A stretch of 64,000 bases of DNA from Gymnogyps californianus (GCF_018139145.2 NC_059478.1:11763001-11827000), one strand, 5' to 3'. Numbered from the stretch's first letter, positions 12,140-25,738 are shown. The notes: generated by a model from the letters alone, not told the origin. Translations and numbers: made by a program.

Positions 12140-15100
12140 TTGTGTCTCTAGTCATTATCTTGTCCTTGTTTCTTTCAGACTAGCGGCCTCTGAATTTTTT
12201 TTCAAAACAGCTAGGAGGTTAAAAAGACATCATCTTCACAGTAGCATAAAGTAATGTTCTGAAGACACAACAATGGCTGTTTATTGCACCTTGCATAAAC
12301 TACTTCAATTACCTTCAGATTACTGGTGTTATTCAAAAACATTCATTTACAGCTGAGAGGGTCCATGGACATTTACTGAAACTCTTTACAACGCATAGTA
12401 CTTTGTCCCAGGTTGTAAAGTGTATTATAGTCTTTGTCTATTCAAAAATAGATTGATTTATACAAAGGAAACTTCAGATATTCATATAGTTTTGATTATC
12501 TTAATATTACGATAGCTTTTGTTATTCTAAATTAAATAAACTTACAGCAATGTAACTGAACATTGTAACTTAGTAGTGCAATAGCAGTGTCACCATAAAC
12601 ATATTACTACTTCTAAATCTGGGGGGGTAGTGCATTTTTGCTCAAAATATATGAAAATCCACACAGTTATATATACACCGTGTTGGCCACACATTCTAGT
12701 TTGCTTGAAATGCAAAAGGATTCATATTATTTTCTGCAGGCTTACTAGCCACGGTAGCGCCATGGCAGCACAGTAGTACAAAGTTACACGGGAGGACAGG
12801 AAGCCTAGGAACATATTTTAAATGGCTGGTTTCTTCTCCCCCACCCCATGTCTCTCCCAAGTGCTTCTGCAACAATGTTAATAGACTTGCATAGGGCACA
12901 AGACGAACTGAAGAGATGATTATTGATTATTTGTTGCAGAGTACCACATAGAGATACAGCTGAGTTGGGGCCTTACTGCAGGTGATGCTGGGAGTGGGGA
13001 AAGGGTCCTGCCGAGTACTGTCTCTTTAGTCACTTAAAAGACACCAACCAAGAAGGAGAAAACAGCAGTAAAATGTGGAAAGCTGATATGTCCTATCTGA
13101 TTTTTTGTGTACTTCATAACAGAACTATAAAATTAATTTCTGTAATGATGCTAGTGCAGTTAATGACTATATCTTCTTCTAAGTTAGTTTCTTGGTACAT
13201 TGTATTTTGCAGGCAGCTTGTATTTATTGTTCCATTACCACAAATAGTGCAGGATTGGTTAATTCTACTTTTCAATTATTATAATCATATTTTAAATATA
13301 TAAACGTTGCCACATCTCATATAGCTTCCCATTACAAAACAAGGTGGTTCTCACTCTTAAGATTCTACATCCATTTAATGAGTCTTCTCAACAATGTGGA
13401 AAGTAATTCCACTTGCACGCTATGTGGAAGTGAAAATTCACATTTAGGTAGATATTTGTCTTTCATTTCTCTCTCATACAGTTACAGAGTGCATTGAAAG
13501 CTTCACAGGTTTTTTCAATATGCTGGATAACTCCTATGTGTTACTGTTATGTTAATGATTGCTGTAATTTGAGACTGCTTTTGTAAGTACCAAAGATGTC
13601 TGAATGCATTTGTTTCTAAACAAGAGAGAGTCTGTGACAAACACATACTGAATAGCAAAAGGAGGTAGAGGGGCTAGGGGATTGGAAATAAAAAAATTAA
13701 AAAAAAAAAAGAAAGAAACAAAACATAGCACAGCAGCCTATCTGAATGACCTTGATACAGAATCTACTATTTAACTATATATAGGGCTTCAGCTATTCAT
13801 TCTATTTTACTTCTTTCGGATGATGCTACCTTTATTAACAAAGAAAGAAATTTGGGCAGAAATAATTAGATTTTGTCTGAAAGAAAAAAAAAAAGAGTGA
13901 CTTAACAGTGGCATTATAAAATCTCATGCGTCTCCTCTGCAAAAGAAAGAATTTGTACACAACTATAAATTTTTTATGTTTCTATCAAACATTGATAATA
14001 AAGGTTTTAATATTTATAGTTACCCTTGGCCAAACTCTGATAGTTCCCTCTCCAGTAGGGTACACTCACAGAGGTACACATTGCCTTTGGGTACCACTTG
14101 ATTGGGACAGTAAGCACATAATGGATTTCCCTTTGGAATATAGCCCTCATACCCAGCTCTTCTTAATCTTCTTAATATTCAATTTTACGCATTCCTCTGT
14201 AATCAGCTTTATCCTGAATTCTAATGAGTTCTGTTTTTTACACTGGGAGCTGTGTCTTTTAACAATCAATGTTATTAAAATGACCCTTGATAGTGCATGA
14301 TTCCACAGTGGGGATTTTCAAAGCTATGTACAAAAATACAGTTCATTACCACTTTAATATGGAAGTTTAAAATCAGAACTTCTCTCTGTCTTGTTCAAAG
14401 CAATTTCTCTAGCTTTGAACAGCTGCTTGGCACACGATAGTGAGTATTGCAAGATTTCGGCTCTCTCTCCATAGAGGCCCAAGAACTCAGAGCAAAAGAG
14501 GAAATATGGTGCTGGAGATTGGATAGCTGGTGGATTTATGGTCACCGGTCTGAACACAGCCCATGAAAAGACTGATTAAAGAGCTCTGTGATGCAAGGTG
14601 CTCTGTATCGGTTAGATTTTTTATTGCATTGTTATAACTTCATGGGAGTTATTTAATGATCTTTTAACTAGTTTTATTGCTTACTGTATACAAGAACCAC
14701 CAAACCACTGGCACAGATAAAATATGTTAGGAAATGAGTTTTGTCTCACTTGCCCTTCTATTGAACAAGTGAATCTCTCTCAAGTTTCTATCATACAGCA
14801 AATATGCCCGATACAATAGCAAGGAGATTATACATCACCTTGTCGCAAGCATATGAACTGAGCACTAGTTTCTAGATGGAGCCTAGCTGGGACTCCGGGA
14901 AGGCATCAGCTTGCAGGGCCAGCACTGCATATGTCCCACTGACCAAAGTTGCAACACATAGATCTATGATTCACCTGCTTCTTACTAAGGAAGGGAAAAC
15001 ATGTTGGTTTAAGGGTTTGGTTTTTTTAAAGCTGAAATCAAGATACAAAAAAATTGTGCTTTGAGATAGGCAGAGGGAATAAACAAAAATGAAACAGTGC

Positions 15101-15151
15101 ACGAGGGAAGTTTTCGTATGTTTGTGAAAGTATGTAGCAGGAGAAATCACC

Positions 15152-15215
15152 TTTTTTTTTTATTGTTGGGTTTGGGGGGTTTTTTGTTGGTTTTGGGTTT
15201 TGTTTTTTTTTTTTA
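15152..15215. repeat. T/G-rich low-complexity stretch
   Basis: The stretch is almost entirely T and G: T runs separated by GGG, GGGGGG and GG. Such T/G strings are common in bird genomes and are not evidence of function here. Confidence 0.9.
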
Positions 15216-16020
15216 ATGTAGTAATGGAGAAGATTAGCAGCTGCTGTGCAGGTAACTATTAGTTAGAAGCCTGCTACCAATAAAAAGACTGTTCAAAGTG
15301 AGCAGAAAGTGTACTTCACAATATAAAACAGAGTAGGGTAAATATAGACCTCTGAAAACCAAATAAGGAAACCTTGAAACTCCTTACCCACCCTGCATTT
15401 TCAGCTCTAATTTGTTCCGTCCTGAAGCAGAGTTCAAATATTTTAAAAGTGTAATATAAAACAGAAATCCCAGGCATCCCATATTCAACAGCAGTTTCCT
15501 TTTCTCCTAAATATCATGGAAGGAAAGCCTAAGAAATCAAAAGATTGTTTCAAAAACAAAGGAAAAGAATGCTCATACCAGAAGAACATGGTGCCTGCTC
15601 AGTGTGAAAAACATTTCCCCTTTGACTTATTTCCATTATTGAGAGTAAATAACCAGATTAATCCCAATGGTAGATTTAAAGTAAGCAAGGCAAAAAAAGG
15701 CAACACTTCACTTGAAAAGAGGACATATATCAAAACACTAAACAGAACTAAACAATTCCTAAGTGGAATTTGTGAGCTTGCAGTAGCATTTAGGTAGAAA
15801 CACATTTATCTGGGTGACAGTAGGAAGATCCTTAACATGGAATTGTATCACAAAGGCACACTTTGAAAGAAAAATGAACTCTACAAAGCTTCCAACACGA
15901 AGTAGTAAAAGAGGTTTGCCCATGCAATTTAATTATACTTCTCCTTTTGTGCTTATGTATTCGGATGCTGTTAGCAATGACGTGATCTTTTTTTTTTCCC
16001 CTCCTCTTTGTCTTGCTCAG

Positions 16021-16122
16021 TGACCAGGCAGAAGACTGCTCTGGAGGTGGACAAGGTTTCTGCAGCAGAGGAGAGGACCGTTATCACCAAGACCCCCATC
16101 TCATTATGTCAGAAAACAAGAG
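16021..16122 (+). CDS. Candidate 102-nt internal exon, unknown gene
   Basis: Seen: a 30-nt pyrimidine tract (15988-16017) ends in CAG at 16018-16020, with a branch-point-like AATGAC at 15976-15981. The next 102 nt are open in the frame starting at 16022 and are followed at 16123 by GTGAAA, a fair 5' splice site after AG. The length is a multiple of three, so an exon here would preserve frame; one base completes the upstream codon and two bases begin the downstream one. The 33 whole codons encode an acidic, Gly- and Cys-containing peptide starting DQAEDCSGGGQGFC and ending HLIMSENK. If the donor is not used, the frame stops at TGA 16124-16126. I do not recognise the protein, and no partner exon was found in the window. 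It could be an alternative exon of a large gene whose intron fills this region, or chance. Confidence 0.3.
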
Positions 16123-16129
16123 GTGAAAG

Positions 16130-19100
16130 ACATGGCACAATAGGAGGCAAAAGGATGATGTCATCCTTAAAGTAATTTGAAGGTGTCGCAGTGTCCTAAA
16201 GTAAGATAATGATGTTGTAGATCAATGTCATTGTATTCTACCCCACCTTTTATGCAGGTTGCCACTCTAACTAGCCAACTCATTTAACCAAATGCACAGA
16301 TTTGATGAGCATGTGTTCCCGCCTTTGCCTATGCCTGTGTTTCTGAATGCTTAGACTATGATCCAGGGTCCGGTTTGAAGAAAACCAGGATGTGCACTCC
16401 CAGGTGTAGGCTAGAAGTACTCTGGACATGAACAGGGAGATGTGGGGCTAACCAGCCTAGAATGGCAGCAGCCTGAGCTTCTCAGCTTCTCCTAGCCCCT
16501 GTGGCAATGACTGAAGTTGGAGGAATTTTCAGGACATTTATCTTTCAGCAGATGTTCAGCATGTCACAGAACAGAGCTCTTCGTCTTGTCACTTAATAGG
16601 CTACATCCTAAAAGATAGATTTGAGGCCAGGTCCTGAAGAATGAGGAGGGCCTGTAAGCCACTTTAAAGTTAAATTCACTGTAGTGGCTTAGAAATCTGT
16701 AAAATGAGTCTGGAGGACACTAATACTTTCCCATAACACTCAAACCAGTATAAATTCATGGACTTAAAACTCCTTTATGCCAGTGTAACAGGCTTGAACC
16801 CAATTCTGTGTCCTTATCTGAACTAAACTGACATTTCTCAGTCACTCAGCTCTTCACCTAAGAATATTTATTAAGAACTCCCTAGCAACTTTTTCTCTAA
16901 TTATAGTTTTACCTAAACAGGGATGAGTTTTCCTTCAGATATGTGTTCTAGAAAAAATATGACAATTAAGCTAAAATGTCATTGTTGAAGAAAACCTGAC
17001 ATTAGTGATCATTTGGAGCTCTCTGTAGAGAAAGAGCATTGCTCAGTCTAGAAGACAGTATTCTCATATTTCTGTAGGCTCATCTGGAATAATCCCTCAT
17101 TATTCCTTTTGCAATCCCTCCCTGAAAAGGAAAAAATTACTTGCAAGTGTCTTAAATACTAGGATGCTTACCAGTCCAGGACTTCATTATTCAAATTCAA
17201 GCTTCAATATATCCTCTTGACATTAACATCCTAGTTGAAGAAATGGATATAACTTTTAATGTTCAGGAAATTATAAAAAGGGGGGTATTTACTGCCACTT
17301 CAGATGACTGCAGCATGGTTGATTTACAGCCAATATAAAAATTGAAAGATATCTATCATTGCCTCATTGATCAGTATTGAAATCCAGGGAAACAAGAAAG
17401 AGTGTGGACATCAGCATTTATTATCCTGTAAAAACAGTTTACTTCACTTTGTCTTTCTAAATGACCACAAAATAATAATGGTTTGTTCATTTGTTTATTC
17501 TTAGGAAAAATCAGAGCACAGGAGATTGTGTTATAGTAGTGGCTACTTAAAAAATACATTAAATAATCAGTAATGACTTGTGAAGTGAAAAGCCTGAGTG
17601 AACTTCACATCTGTAAAGCTGTAAGAAAGAACTGGTCATATATATTGACTGTTCTTTTTAAAAATCTAACCTGGTTTATGCAGTTTAATCTAGAAGGTAT
17701 ATGGAAAATAATAAAAAAGTATGAAAAATTATCATCTTTGAAGTCTGGATGCAAAAACACAGAATTAAGCAGTTAATAACATTGATGAAATGATTTCTTT
17801 TGTGTAAAGAATAACATAAAGATCATTAAAAAAAAAATCTAAGTTTCATCTAAGATTATTTAAAAGATTTACTTGAGGCCATATTGTATTTCTTGTTTTC
17901 CTGACTAACAAATCGTCACTGCACAAAGCAACACAGGTGGTCAGTCCCCTCGGGCTCACATCAAAGAGGCCACCATGAAGCTTTAGATGTTATTCAAAAG
18001 CAATCTGAAACTTGTCTCTCACTGTTTGTCCCATCTATTGTACTCCACAGGGTCATCTTTAAAGGATGGTCTAGTTTGCAAAAAAAACCCCACTCTCGTA
18101 AAAGAGGCTTTTAAAAACTGTTTCATAACTGTTGACTGTTTCACGCATGGTTTATTTTCAGAATACTTGCATCATAAATTATGCCATTCTAAAACTCTAT
18201 TTTTACATGAAGTAATGTTTGCCGTCCTTAGACACAAGAAGAAATGAGGCTTTGCTAAATGATAACTATATAACTATCTCTATAACAGATATCAGCCATT
18301 GTGTCTATAGGAAATTAAAAAATCAGCAGAAGAAAAATAAGAAAAATTTGGATTTCAGAATAGCCCACCCTTCTCATAGCTTTTACAAGAAATTCCAGAG
18401 TATATTATTGTAAAATAGAAAAAAAAAATAAAATCAGTTGTATTCCTTGGATCGGGGAAATTTTTTTTAACTTATTTTGGAGTTTTATTCTGGTACTTCA
18501 AAATATGTCAGGGTTTTTTTAAAGGCATGTTCTCAGAAACACTGCACATGAAATAATGTTTCAGTATACATCCTACACTCATGGAGTTTTTTTTTTTTTT
18601 ATGTTAGCACTTTGAAGACTCTACCAACATTGTGCCTTAGTATATGTGAGTTGCTTGAAAAGATCAAAGTCTTATTAAGTCCCCAGTTACTCCATCAATA
18701 CCAACAGGATGTTTATAAACCATGATTCATGTTGGGTATACCAAGAAGAGAACACAGACTCACGGTTCTCAGTAACAAACAAAACCAACAACACTTTTCT
18801 GCTATGGAAAACTGATTAAAGAGTTATGGGCAAGCTGTCATAGGAAGGAAAACCCAACAGGGCTTCCCACTTTTAATAGACAGGCAGGAAGCTGACTGCA
18901 GAACACTTTCTGGGTTTCTAACTTTATTCTACGTGCAATAAAATGATCTGATAAACTCTCTAGAGAGAATTTACTAAAACCCATAATTATTCATACAGAG
19001 TTGAGGATTTTTTTTTCCAGCAGATAATGCATTCATCAATGTGATTTTCAGCAAAAGCCTATTCAGTTATTTCCAAAGTTACAAACAGTTTCATCTCAAA

Positions 19101-21100
19101 ATAACTGACGGCTAAAATAATAAAACTGAAAAGGCAGCAGTCCCTGCCTGGCCAGTAGGACCCCAGCAGCAAGGGCACTTCTCTACAGAAAATAGAATGG
19201 GTTTGAACTCCTCTTCTGTTCAAGGGGCCTTCGATCCACGTCCCTCATCTACTCAATGTATTCGATACTGTTAGCTAAAGGAAAGTCTCACTGTCTCTTG
19301 AAACATACTGTCTCATTGAAACATTCACTGAAACAAAGAGGTGTGGTTTAGTGGTCCTACACTTCATGTTATCTCTTCGGAAGTAAACTGCAACTGAGCT
19401 GAGACATTTTAGATAAGGGGAGAATTTGACCACTGGTTTTAATTTCCTGATGACATGCTAACATTACAAATTGTAGACTTTAAGACTGATGGTTAAAAGC
19501 CCCTGCAAGGCAGCCCAACATACATCCTTTCACTTTCAGGTCACTGAAGCTTGCTGGGTTGTTTTTTTTTTATTATTTTATTTTTTTTAGGAAAATGTTT
19601 GGTGAGGGAAAGTGGAAAGGAAATAAACAAAAAAATTCATTATGAAATATCAAAATAAAATTTTCCAGTTTCCAAACTTGTTTCTCAGGAACTGGGGATG
19701 GGAGAAGGTCTGCAACTCTGGAAGAGGGACACTGCAACACTAGTCCAAAGTCTACTAATGAAGTCATCAATTTCTGACAAAATTCTGCACCATGTAAGCA
19801 TAAACAGCTTACAAATGTACTTCTCCTGTAGTTTTAAAAATGGACACCTATACATTACACAGTGGATGCAGTACATTCCTGCAGAAATACCTCATGTATA
19901 AATGTGAAATGCAGCTTCTGACTCCCTAACAAATATTACATCACTCCTACATTGCAAAATACAATAACTATATAAGTAGTGTTGTGGAAAACATATGTAA
20001 TTTATATTACTGAGTTTATGTTTTGTAGTCAAAAATTGTTTCATAATGCACACTAAGATTTTTATAATTTCACTACTTCTGAAATCTCTTATTTGATCAC
20101 AGAGCTTCCTCTTTATAAAATCCATCTGCTTCCATTGAAATCAATAGACATTTTTTGACAGACTGCTGCTAGGGAAGTGACCATCCCTAAACAGAAAATT
20201 ACTAATTTAAGAATCATATTAGAATCAAGGGTAAGTCTTAGTAAAAACAGGTAGTGGAGCAATAGTCTGAAACAATTTTACTCAACCAAAAGTTTGTGTG
20301 TGGTCAATGCTTACAAATGAAACAGCAGAAAAGTGTGTTCTTACATTTACTGTATTGCCTGGAGCACTTAAATTGACCTCTTAGAAGGGTAAACATTGTG
20401 TCTATCCAGTTGACTGTGTAGTCAATACCAACTGGAGCAAAGGAGTTTTTTTCCAACCTAGGAAAGTAACCCCTCAGTGAGACTAATTAATTTCTCTGAA
20501 AACATCCAGGATATTGATCTGAGATTTGAAAACACTGTTGATGTACAGTAGTCAACTACACATGAATGAGAATCATCTTTGAGGTAACTTTAAAGAAATG
20601 GGGTAAACAGTATTTTATGGTCTGACTTTCACTGTTATGCAGCAGACAGTTGAACTAAGAAGTGGAGAATCTGAGAATTTTTTCAAACACTTTCAACTTT
20701 ATGATTGCTCAGAAAACCCCACGACTTTCTACAAATCTTAATCAAACAGATTTTTGAGACATTTACTGAAGATTTTATGATATAGTTAGGAAACATAAAA
20801 GCTTCTGAACTATCTTGTTTCTCACCCTGACAAGCATAGTTTATCAGTGTTAAGTGCAGAATTTTGGTTTGTCTGATATCCTAGAGGTATGATGCCCCTA
20901 CACTGAACGAATAGGCTTAAAGCATGAATGTGTGATACTTCCAAAGTTGTCTTTGCTAATAAAGTCTTTCCAAACGCTCTTGAGTTATATTCTGCCCTTA
21001 GACACATGTGCAACAAGCATCTGTTTAAATCACTAGCAATAAAACTTCTCCTGCCACATCAAAAAGTATGTATCAACGTTAAGACACAGAATTCAGCTTT
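16130..21100. other. Gene-free AT-rich unique sequence
   Basis: Several homopolymer runs occur (T14 at 18587-18600, T/A-rich 19562-19589). There is no repeat family, and no open frame exceeds 90 codons. Nothing is recognised. Confidence 0.65.
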
Positions 21101-21202
21101 TTGCAGAGGATGTGATTAATCATGGGAGCAAACTACTCGAGGAAGAGACTGTGAAGCATCTGCAAACACACTGATGTCTCTCCACATCAGTGCAGTTGCT
21201 GA

Positions 21203-21229
21203 GTTTAGGGTAGGGTTTAGGATGGGGTT
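21203..21229. repeat. Degenerate telomere-like (TTAGGG) units
   Basis: GTTTAGGGTAGGGTTTAGGA followed by TGGGGTT contains one exact TTAGGG and several one-base variants within 27 nt. It is too short and degenerate to call an interstitial telomere, but it is distinct from its surroundings. Confidence 0.4.
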
Positions 21230-21557
21230 CAGCCCAAGGGCCTGTACAACAGGGATGTCAGGCTGGGCCAGCCCAGCACCCCTTTGGGCATTAAGATCAG
21301 TGGATCTGTGCATCACCCTCAGCTCCCTGACCTGGGGCAGAACGAGGTCCTCATCCAACATAGACAGTGCAGCTGCTCATTAGAAGCTGCAATGCTTCCA
21401 GCCATCATAGGATCTTTGTATATAGAATCTGCCCCCATGCCATGGACAGTCCCAAAGCTCCATGGAAGATTTTTCAAGGCAAAAATCACAACAGCCCAAA
21501 AGTAAATAACACAGAGAAGTCAAAGATGGCACGGTAACTGGAAGCAAGACCGACGTT

Positions 21558-21740
21558 ATGGACTTCCTCGTTGCGACGGTGGACGGGCAGAGGGGGTCAG
21601 CCAGGAAAGAGAGACAAAGAACACTGGTTTTGTGGTTGCTGACATTGGTAATACTTTGCAGCGGGTATGAGGTGGTATACACCTCTATGGACATGACAAT
21701 TCACTTCTTTTCAAGCTATAAAACATCTAAACAGAATTAA
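21558..21740 (+). CDS. Candidate short ORF / signal-peptide-like first exon
   Basis: The 60-codon ORF has a favourable initiation context (G at -3, G at +4). It starts in a patch with six CpG dinucleotides in about 35 bp, unusual for this window. The product has a basic stretch at about residues 13-21, then a hydrophobic segment (LVLWLLTLVILCSG, about residues 23-36), like a signal peptide or single membrane span, then a polar tail. A GTATGA donor-like hexamer at 21663-21668 directly follows the hydrophobic segment, so this could be a first coding exon encoding just a signal peptide. A longer open frame overlaps on the opposite strand (21380-21694), which weakens the coding case. No homologue is recognised. 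It could equally be non-coding GC-rich sequence. Confidence 0.2.
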   Translation: MDFLVATVDGQRGSARKERQRTLVLWLLTLVILCSGYEVVYTSMDMTIHFFSSYKTSKQN

Positions 21741-24498
21741 TTTTGAGAATATGGTTAAGGAAGCCCTTTTGTCAAATGCAGCCTGAATGCATTTTTATGT
21801 ATATTGGAATTTCCTGTTAAATTATAGGGGTTTTTAACAGAAATGCTGACAGAACCTTAACCATTGCAGTGTGAACAAATGAATAACAATATACATATTC
21901 TTCTTGCTAATAAAGTTTTATAGCCTTGAAATTCAGTGTAGAATTAGTCTATTGATTCTAGAGAGAATTTTTGAAAGAAAGGCTTCATGGCGCTTTCCTC
22001 ATTCCATGATGCGAAAAACAAATTGTTCCAGGGTTTTAATTTATTAGCAGGCTTTTAGAGATACCTTTAGGGGTTTTTTTCCCTAATATTTTTTGTGTTC
22101 TTTCTGTTTATGACAGTATTAAAGACATAAGCACAATTTCAAAAGAATGTAATGTCTTTTTCTGACTTGAGAAGGAACAAAATATCCGATTTTTTATTCA
22201 TTTAACTAGAATCATTGCTTACATCTCAAGTTCATCTTTTTCTTTGATTTTACACTACATTTCCCAAAAGGTTTCCCCATTAATATTAACAGATTTATGA
22301 ATCTCATTATTCTGATTTATGTCTTTTCAATATATTTAAGTCTATGTCAATATTAAGTTATTTGTCTCTTGTGAGCACCTTCTACAGAGTTTAGATTAGA
22401 AATATTTTTAAACATATACTGAGAAGGACCACTTTGGGCTCAGAGGCAATATAATTATGTAACTAAACTGCTTCCCAATTGTTTAGTTTAATTACTGACT
22501 CTACTTTAAAAAAAATAAATAACATTCTCCAGCAATGGGACAAATCACTTAAGATAATCAAACCATTATGATAGAATATCATTTCAATAGAATAGCAATT
22601 TTCTTTAAGGACATACATGATGCTGTAAAGACACCATACTGAAGGACATACTGTGTACATGTTACCCCCGTAGAGTTTGAAGCTGCTCTACAGCTTTCAG
22701 AAGGCCATGGTGGCCTTGCTTGGACCCTTACACTGTGCTGGTTAGCTTGACTCCAGATGCCCACACAGCTATCCTGCTGCCAGTTTCATTCCCAGTCTTG
22801 AAGAAGTGAAAGTAACCTGCATGGGATGAAGGAGGCAGCTCCACTACTGCCAGGAGTGGGTTAGGAGCTGTAGTCTGTAAGGGCACTTGCCTTAACACAT
22901 CGCTTGCATCTGAAGCCCTAAACCTGCAGCATGATGCTTCCCTCTCTGTATGCAGGCATGAGAATGCAATTTTTTAATTTTTTTTCTTTTAAATGGGGCT
23001 CATTCTCATAATGAGTTTCAGATACAGATTCCAGTAGAGCAAGTTAGAACTTGGCCTATCTATCAATATCGTTCATAACTTGTTTACATATAACAAGTGT
23101 TGTATATTGATATATTATTGATTTTCATATAGTCATATTGTAAAGTTAGTATGTATTCCCAGACAGACTTTCTTAAATGGGTCCTAATGACTAGGCTACA
23201 CAAAGAAACAAGGAAACAAAAAGAGCTTATTTCTCAAGCAAAGGATCCATGGTATGTGAACAGAACAGTTTCTTTTTCTTTGCAGAAGATCTGCATAACA
23301 CTGGAATTGATTGCTTTGCTAATTACTGTGCTTGCCTCTTTTTCTATTACTGTGTCAATAATAGAGTTGGTGTTGAAGCATTTCAATATAATTGACATTT
23401 TTATTAGGATCTCATTCTATAACATTCCTCTTGCAAACCTTTCCATGTACGTACTGAAAATGATCAGAAAATATGTTGAAAGTAACTCATATGTATAACG
23501 GCAATCAATGCCTGGGAAAGAACATCCCTCCATGGACACACACTAGTGAGTCTACCAGAAAGTGATTAATGCAAATTGCTTATTAGAGCAATGCATGGAC
23601 ATCATTTCATCTCTTGTTAGGTGAGTTGCAGCTTTGTACCTCTGCTTTCCACTCTGACCTCCCACTGACTGGCCTCTCCGATTCCCAGGGATTAGTTTTG
23701 TTGACTTAAAAAAAAAACACCACACAAAAAACCCTCCAAAACCACACCCACAGAAGGGAATTTCCTCCAGAAGTACCTGTTCATTCTTGGATGTTTCAAA
23801 GACAGTACAAAGATTTGTCCCAGTGGAGATTTTTCCTAACTTTTTTGTTTAGCTTTTTGTGATACAAAATATGAATTTATCTGTTCCTCTGACTCCATCA
23901 TCATACACCAGACCTGCAGATCCTCATCATAGAAGAGATCTCTCTACTACTATCTAGTCTCCAAACATGTCAAGAGAAAATAGTTCCTTTGCTTGCAAAT
24001 GTCCACTTCACATTTATTCTGATAGACTTCATGACATTTCTAAAATTAATTGTAAAAGAAAATTATGAGAATTCATAAATTATCAATTCCATATTGGTAT
24101 TAGGCAGAGCTAGAAAATACCTTACTCATTCCATGAATGACAGAATTTATTTTTAAAGAGAGTATGTCTCTTATTAGAATAAAAAAACCCATGCCATCAC
24201 TCAGGAAAAGTACCTGCTAATTTTTGAAAGTTCAAATAGAAACCAATTGCATCAGGAAGCTTCTAGGGAAGATCGCATGCAAACTTTTTAACTCCATGAA
24301 ACCTGGACCTCCATTGCATTAAGAGAACTGAGGGTGTGCTAGTCTGTGTTGGTTTTTCCCTCTCTTTCTACATTGCATGTCTCTAAGACAGATATCAACA
24401 GAGCACAGAGCTGCCTTCTTAAATAAGTTTACCAAGTCATAATCCAATATATATATTCTCTGTACCTTCTAATTATCAATAAAGGCTTGAGAATATAT

Positions 24499-24550
24499 TT
24501 TTTCATATATATTTTTCATATATATTATTCTAAATGCTAAATTCTAAATG
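24499..24550. repeat. Two adjacent short tandem duplications
   Basis: TTTTTCATATATA occurs twice head to tail (24499-24511 and 24512-24524). Immediately after, ATTCTAAATGCTAA (24527-24540) is followed by a partial second copy, ATTCTAAATG (24541-24550). Both look like replication-slippage duplications. Confidence 0.85.
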
Positions 24551-25442
24551 TTTCTATATTTGGAAGCAATAAGCATTGAGCTTATTTAAGAGGAAGTACC
24601 TTTTTCATAATGAAAACTTTATTGTGAAATAACTTGGCCACAACTAGCATTTCCTATCATTCTGTGGTAACGGTGACACACTTTTGCTTTATTAAAAGGA
24701 AATACATCAGGCAACACAGCAAGATCTACAAAAAGAATCAATTGTGCTGCAATTTATACGTACCCTATGTTACTAAGAGTAGGCCTTGAGTCCAGAAATC
24801 TTAATCTGTACTTTGAACAGTGGTACATGTTACAACTCACACAGATAAAATAAGCAATACCAGTCATAACACATCTGCCACTGCTCTGTGTTTGACAGCT
24901 ACTGACTGTGGGGCCTAAGCTTTCAAGTGACCCATGTGCACAGATCCTGGGACATCAGAGATGTTTGGCTATGGGGGGACTAATTGGAAGAAGGAATGAA
25001 GGATATGTTAGCATTGCCTTTTTTTTTTTCCTTCTTAAATTGTGTGGGCTATAATACAACTTCCAATTTGCATCCTGTCTTGTCAAGAGACATTATCTGA
25101 CTAGAGGGACCCTTCCATCATCTCTCAGGGCAAAACCAATCTTACCCTTTGCTGTGAAAGCTCCTACTGAGTAGAATTCACTCACCCCTCCTGAATTTAA
25201 CTTCTCTCCTTTCTCATGATATTAGAAAATGACTCACATTACTTAAAAGGATGATCCCTGCCAGCCTCTTAATAACTATCCTCTTCACTGCTTATATTTT
25301 TTAATGCACAGTTTCCAAGACATTAAAGCTAGAGTAAAGCATGATGAACATCCAGGCTGCCTTTCCACACACACAGTCCTTAAGATAACAGCCAGCAACT
25401 CCTACACCTTGCTGAACTACAGCAACCATTCTCTTTCTGTGT

Positions 25443-25467
25443 TAATGTAAAGGTTTTCTTTACATTA
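25443..25467. repeat. Perfect 10-bp hairpin
   Basis: TAATGTAAAG (25443-25452) and CTTTACATTA (25458-25467) are exact reverse complements around a 5-nt loop. Confidence 0.9.
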
Positions 25468-25738
25468 GAACAAATTTCTATGTTACTGAAATACATAAAT
25501 ATGAATATTGACTATTACAAAGATCCAATGGGGAAAAATTCCTCTGTGCATTAATTTTATTGTATTATTAATGCCAATTTGAAAGTGGCACTTTATAAAG
25601 ATATTGTTATTATTTACAGTTATTTCTATAGCAAGCTGAAATCAATTTATTTCACTAAATTGTGGAGATTTCTCTCGGAAAGAGCAGAACTATAACCTGG
25701 TGCCCAAAACTGGTTGAAGCATTGCTCCTGAGGGCAAG

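Larger units (their letters stand above)
21750..25650. other. Gene-free AT-rich unique sequence
   Basis: An A/C-rich stretch lies at 23708-23752 and tandem duplications at 24499-24550. A 115-codon frame at 23151-23498 encodes a Leu/Ile/Ser-rich hydrophobic peptide typical of translated AT-rich DNA; no homologue is recognised. Confidence 0.6.
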
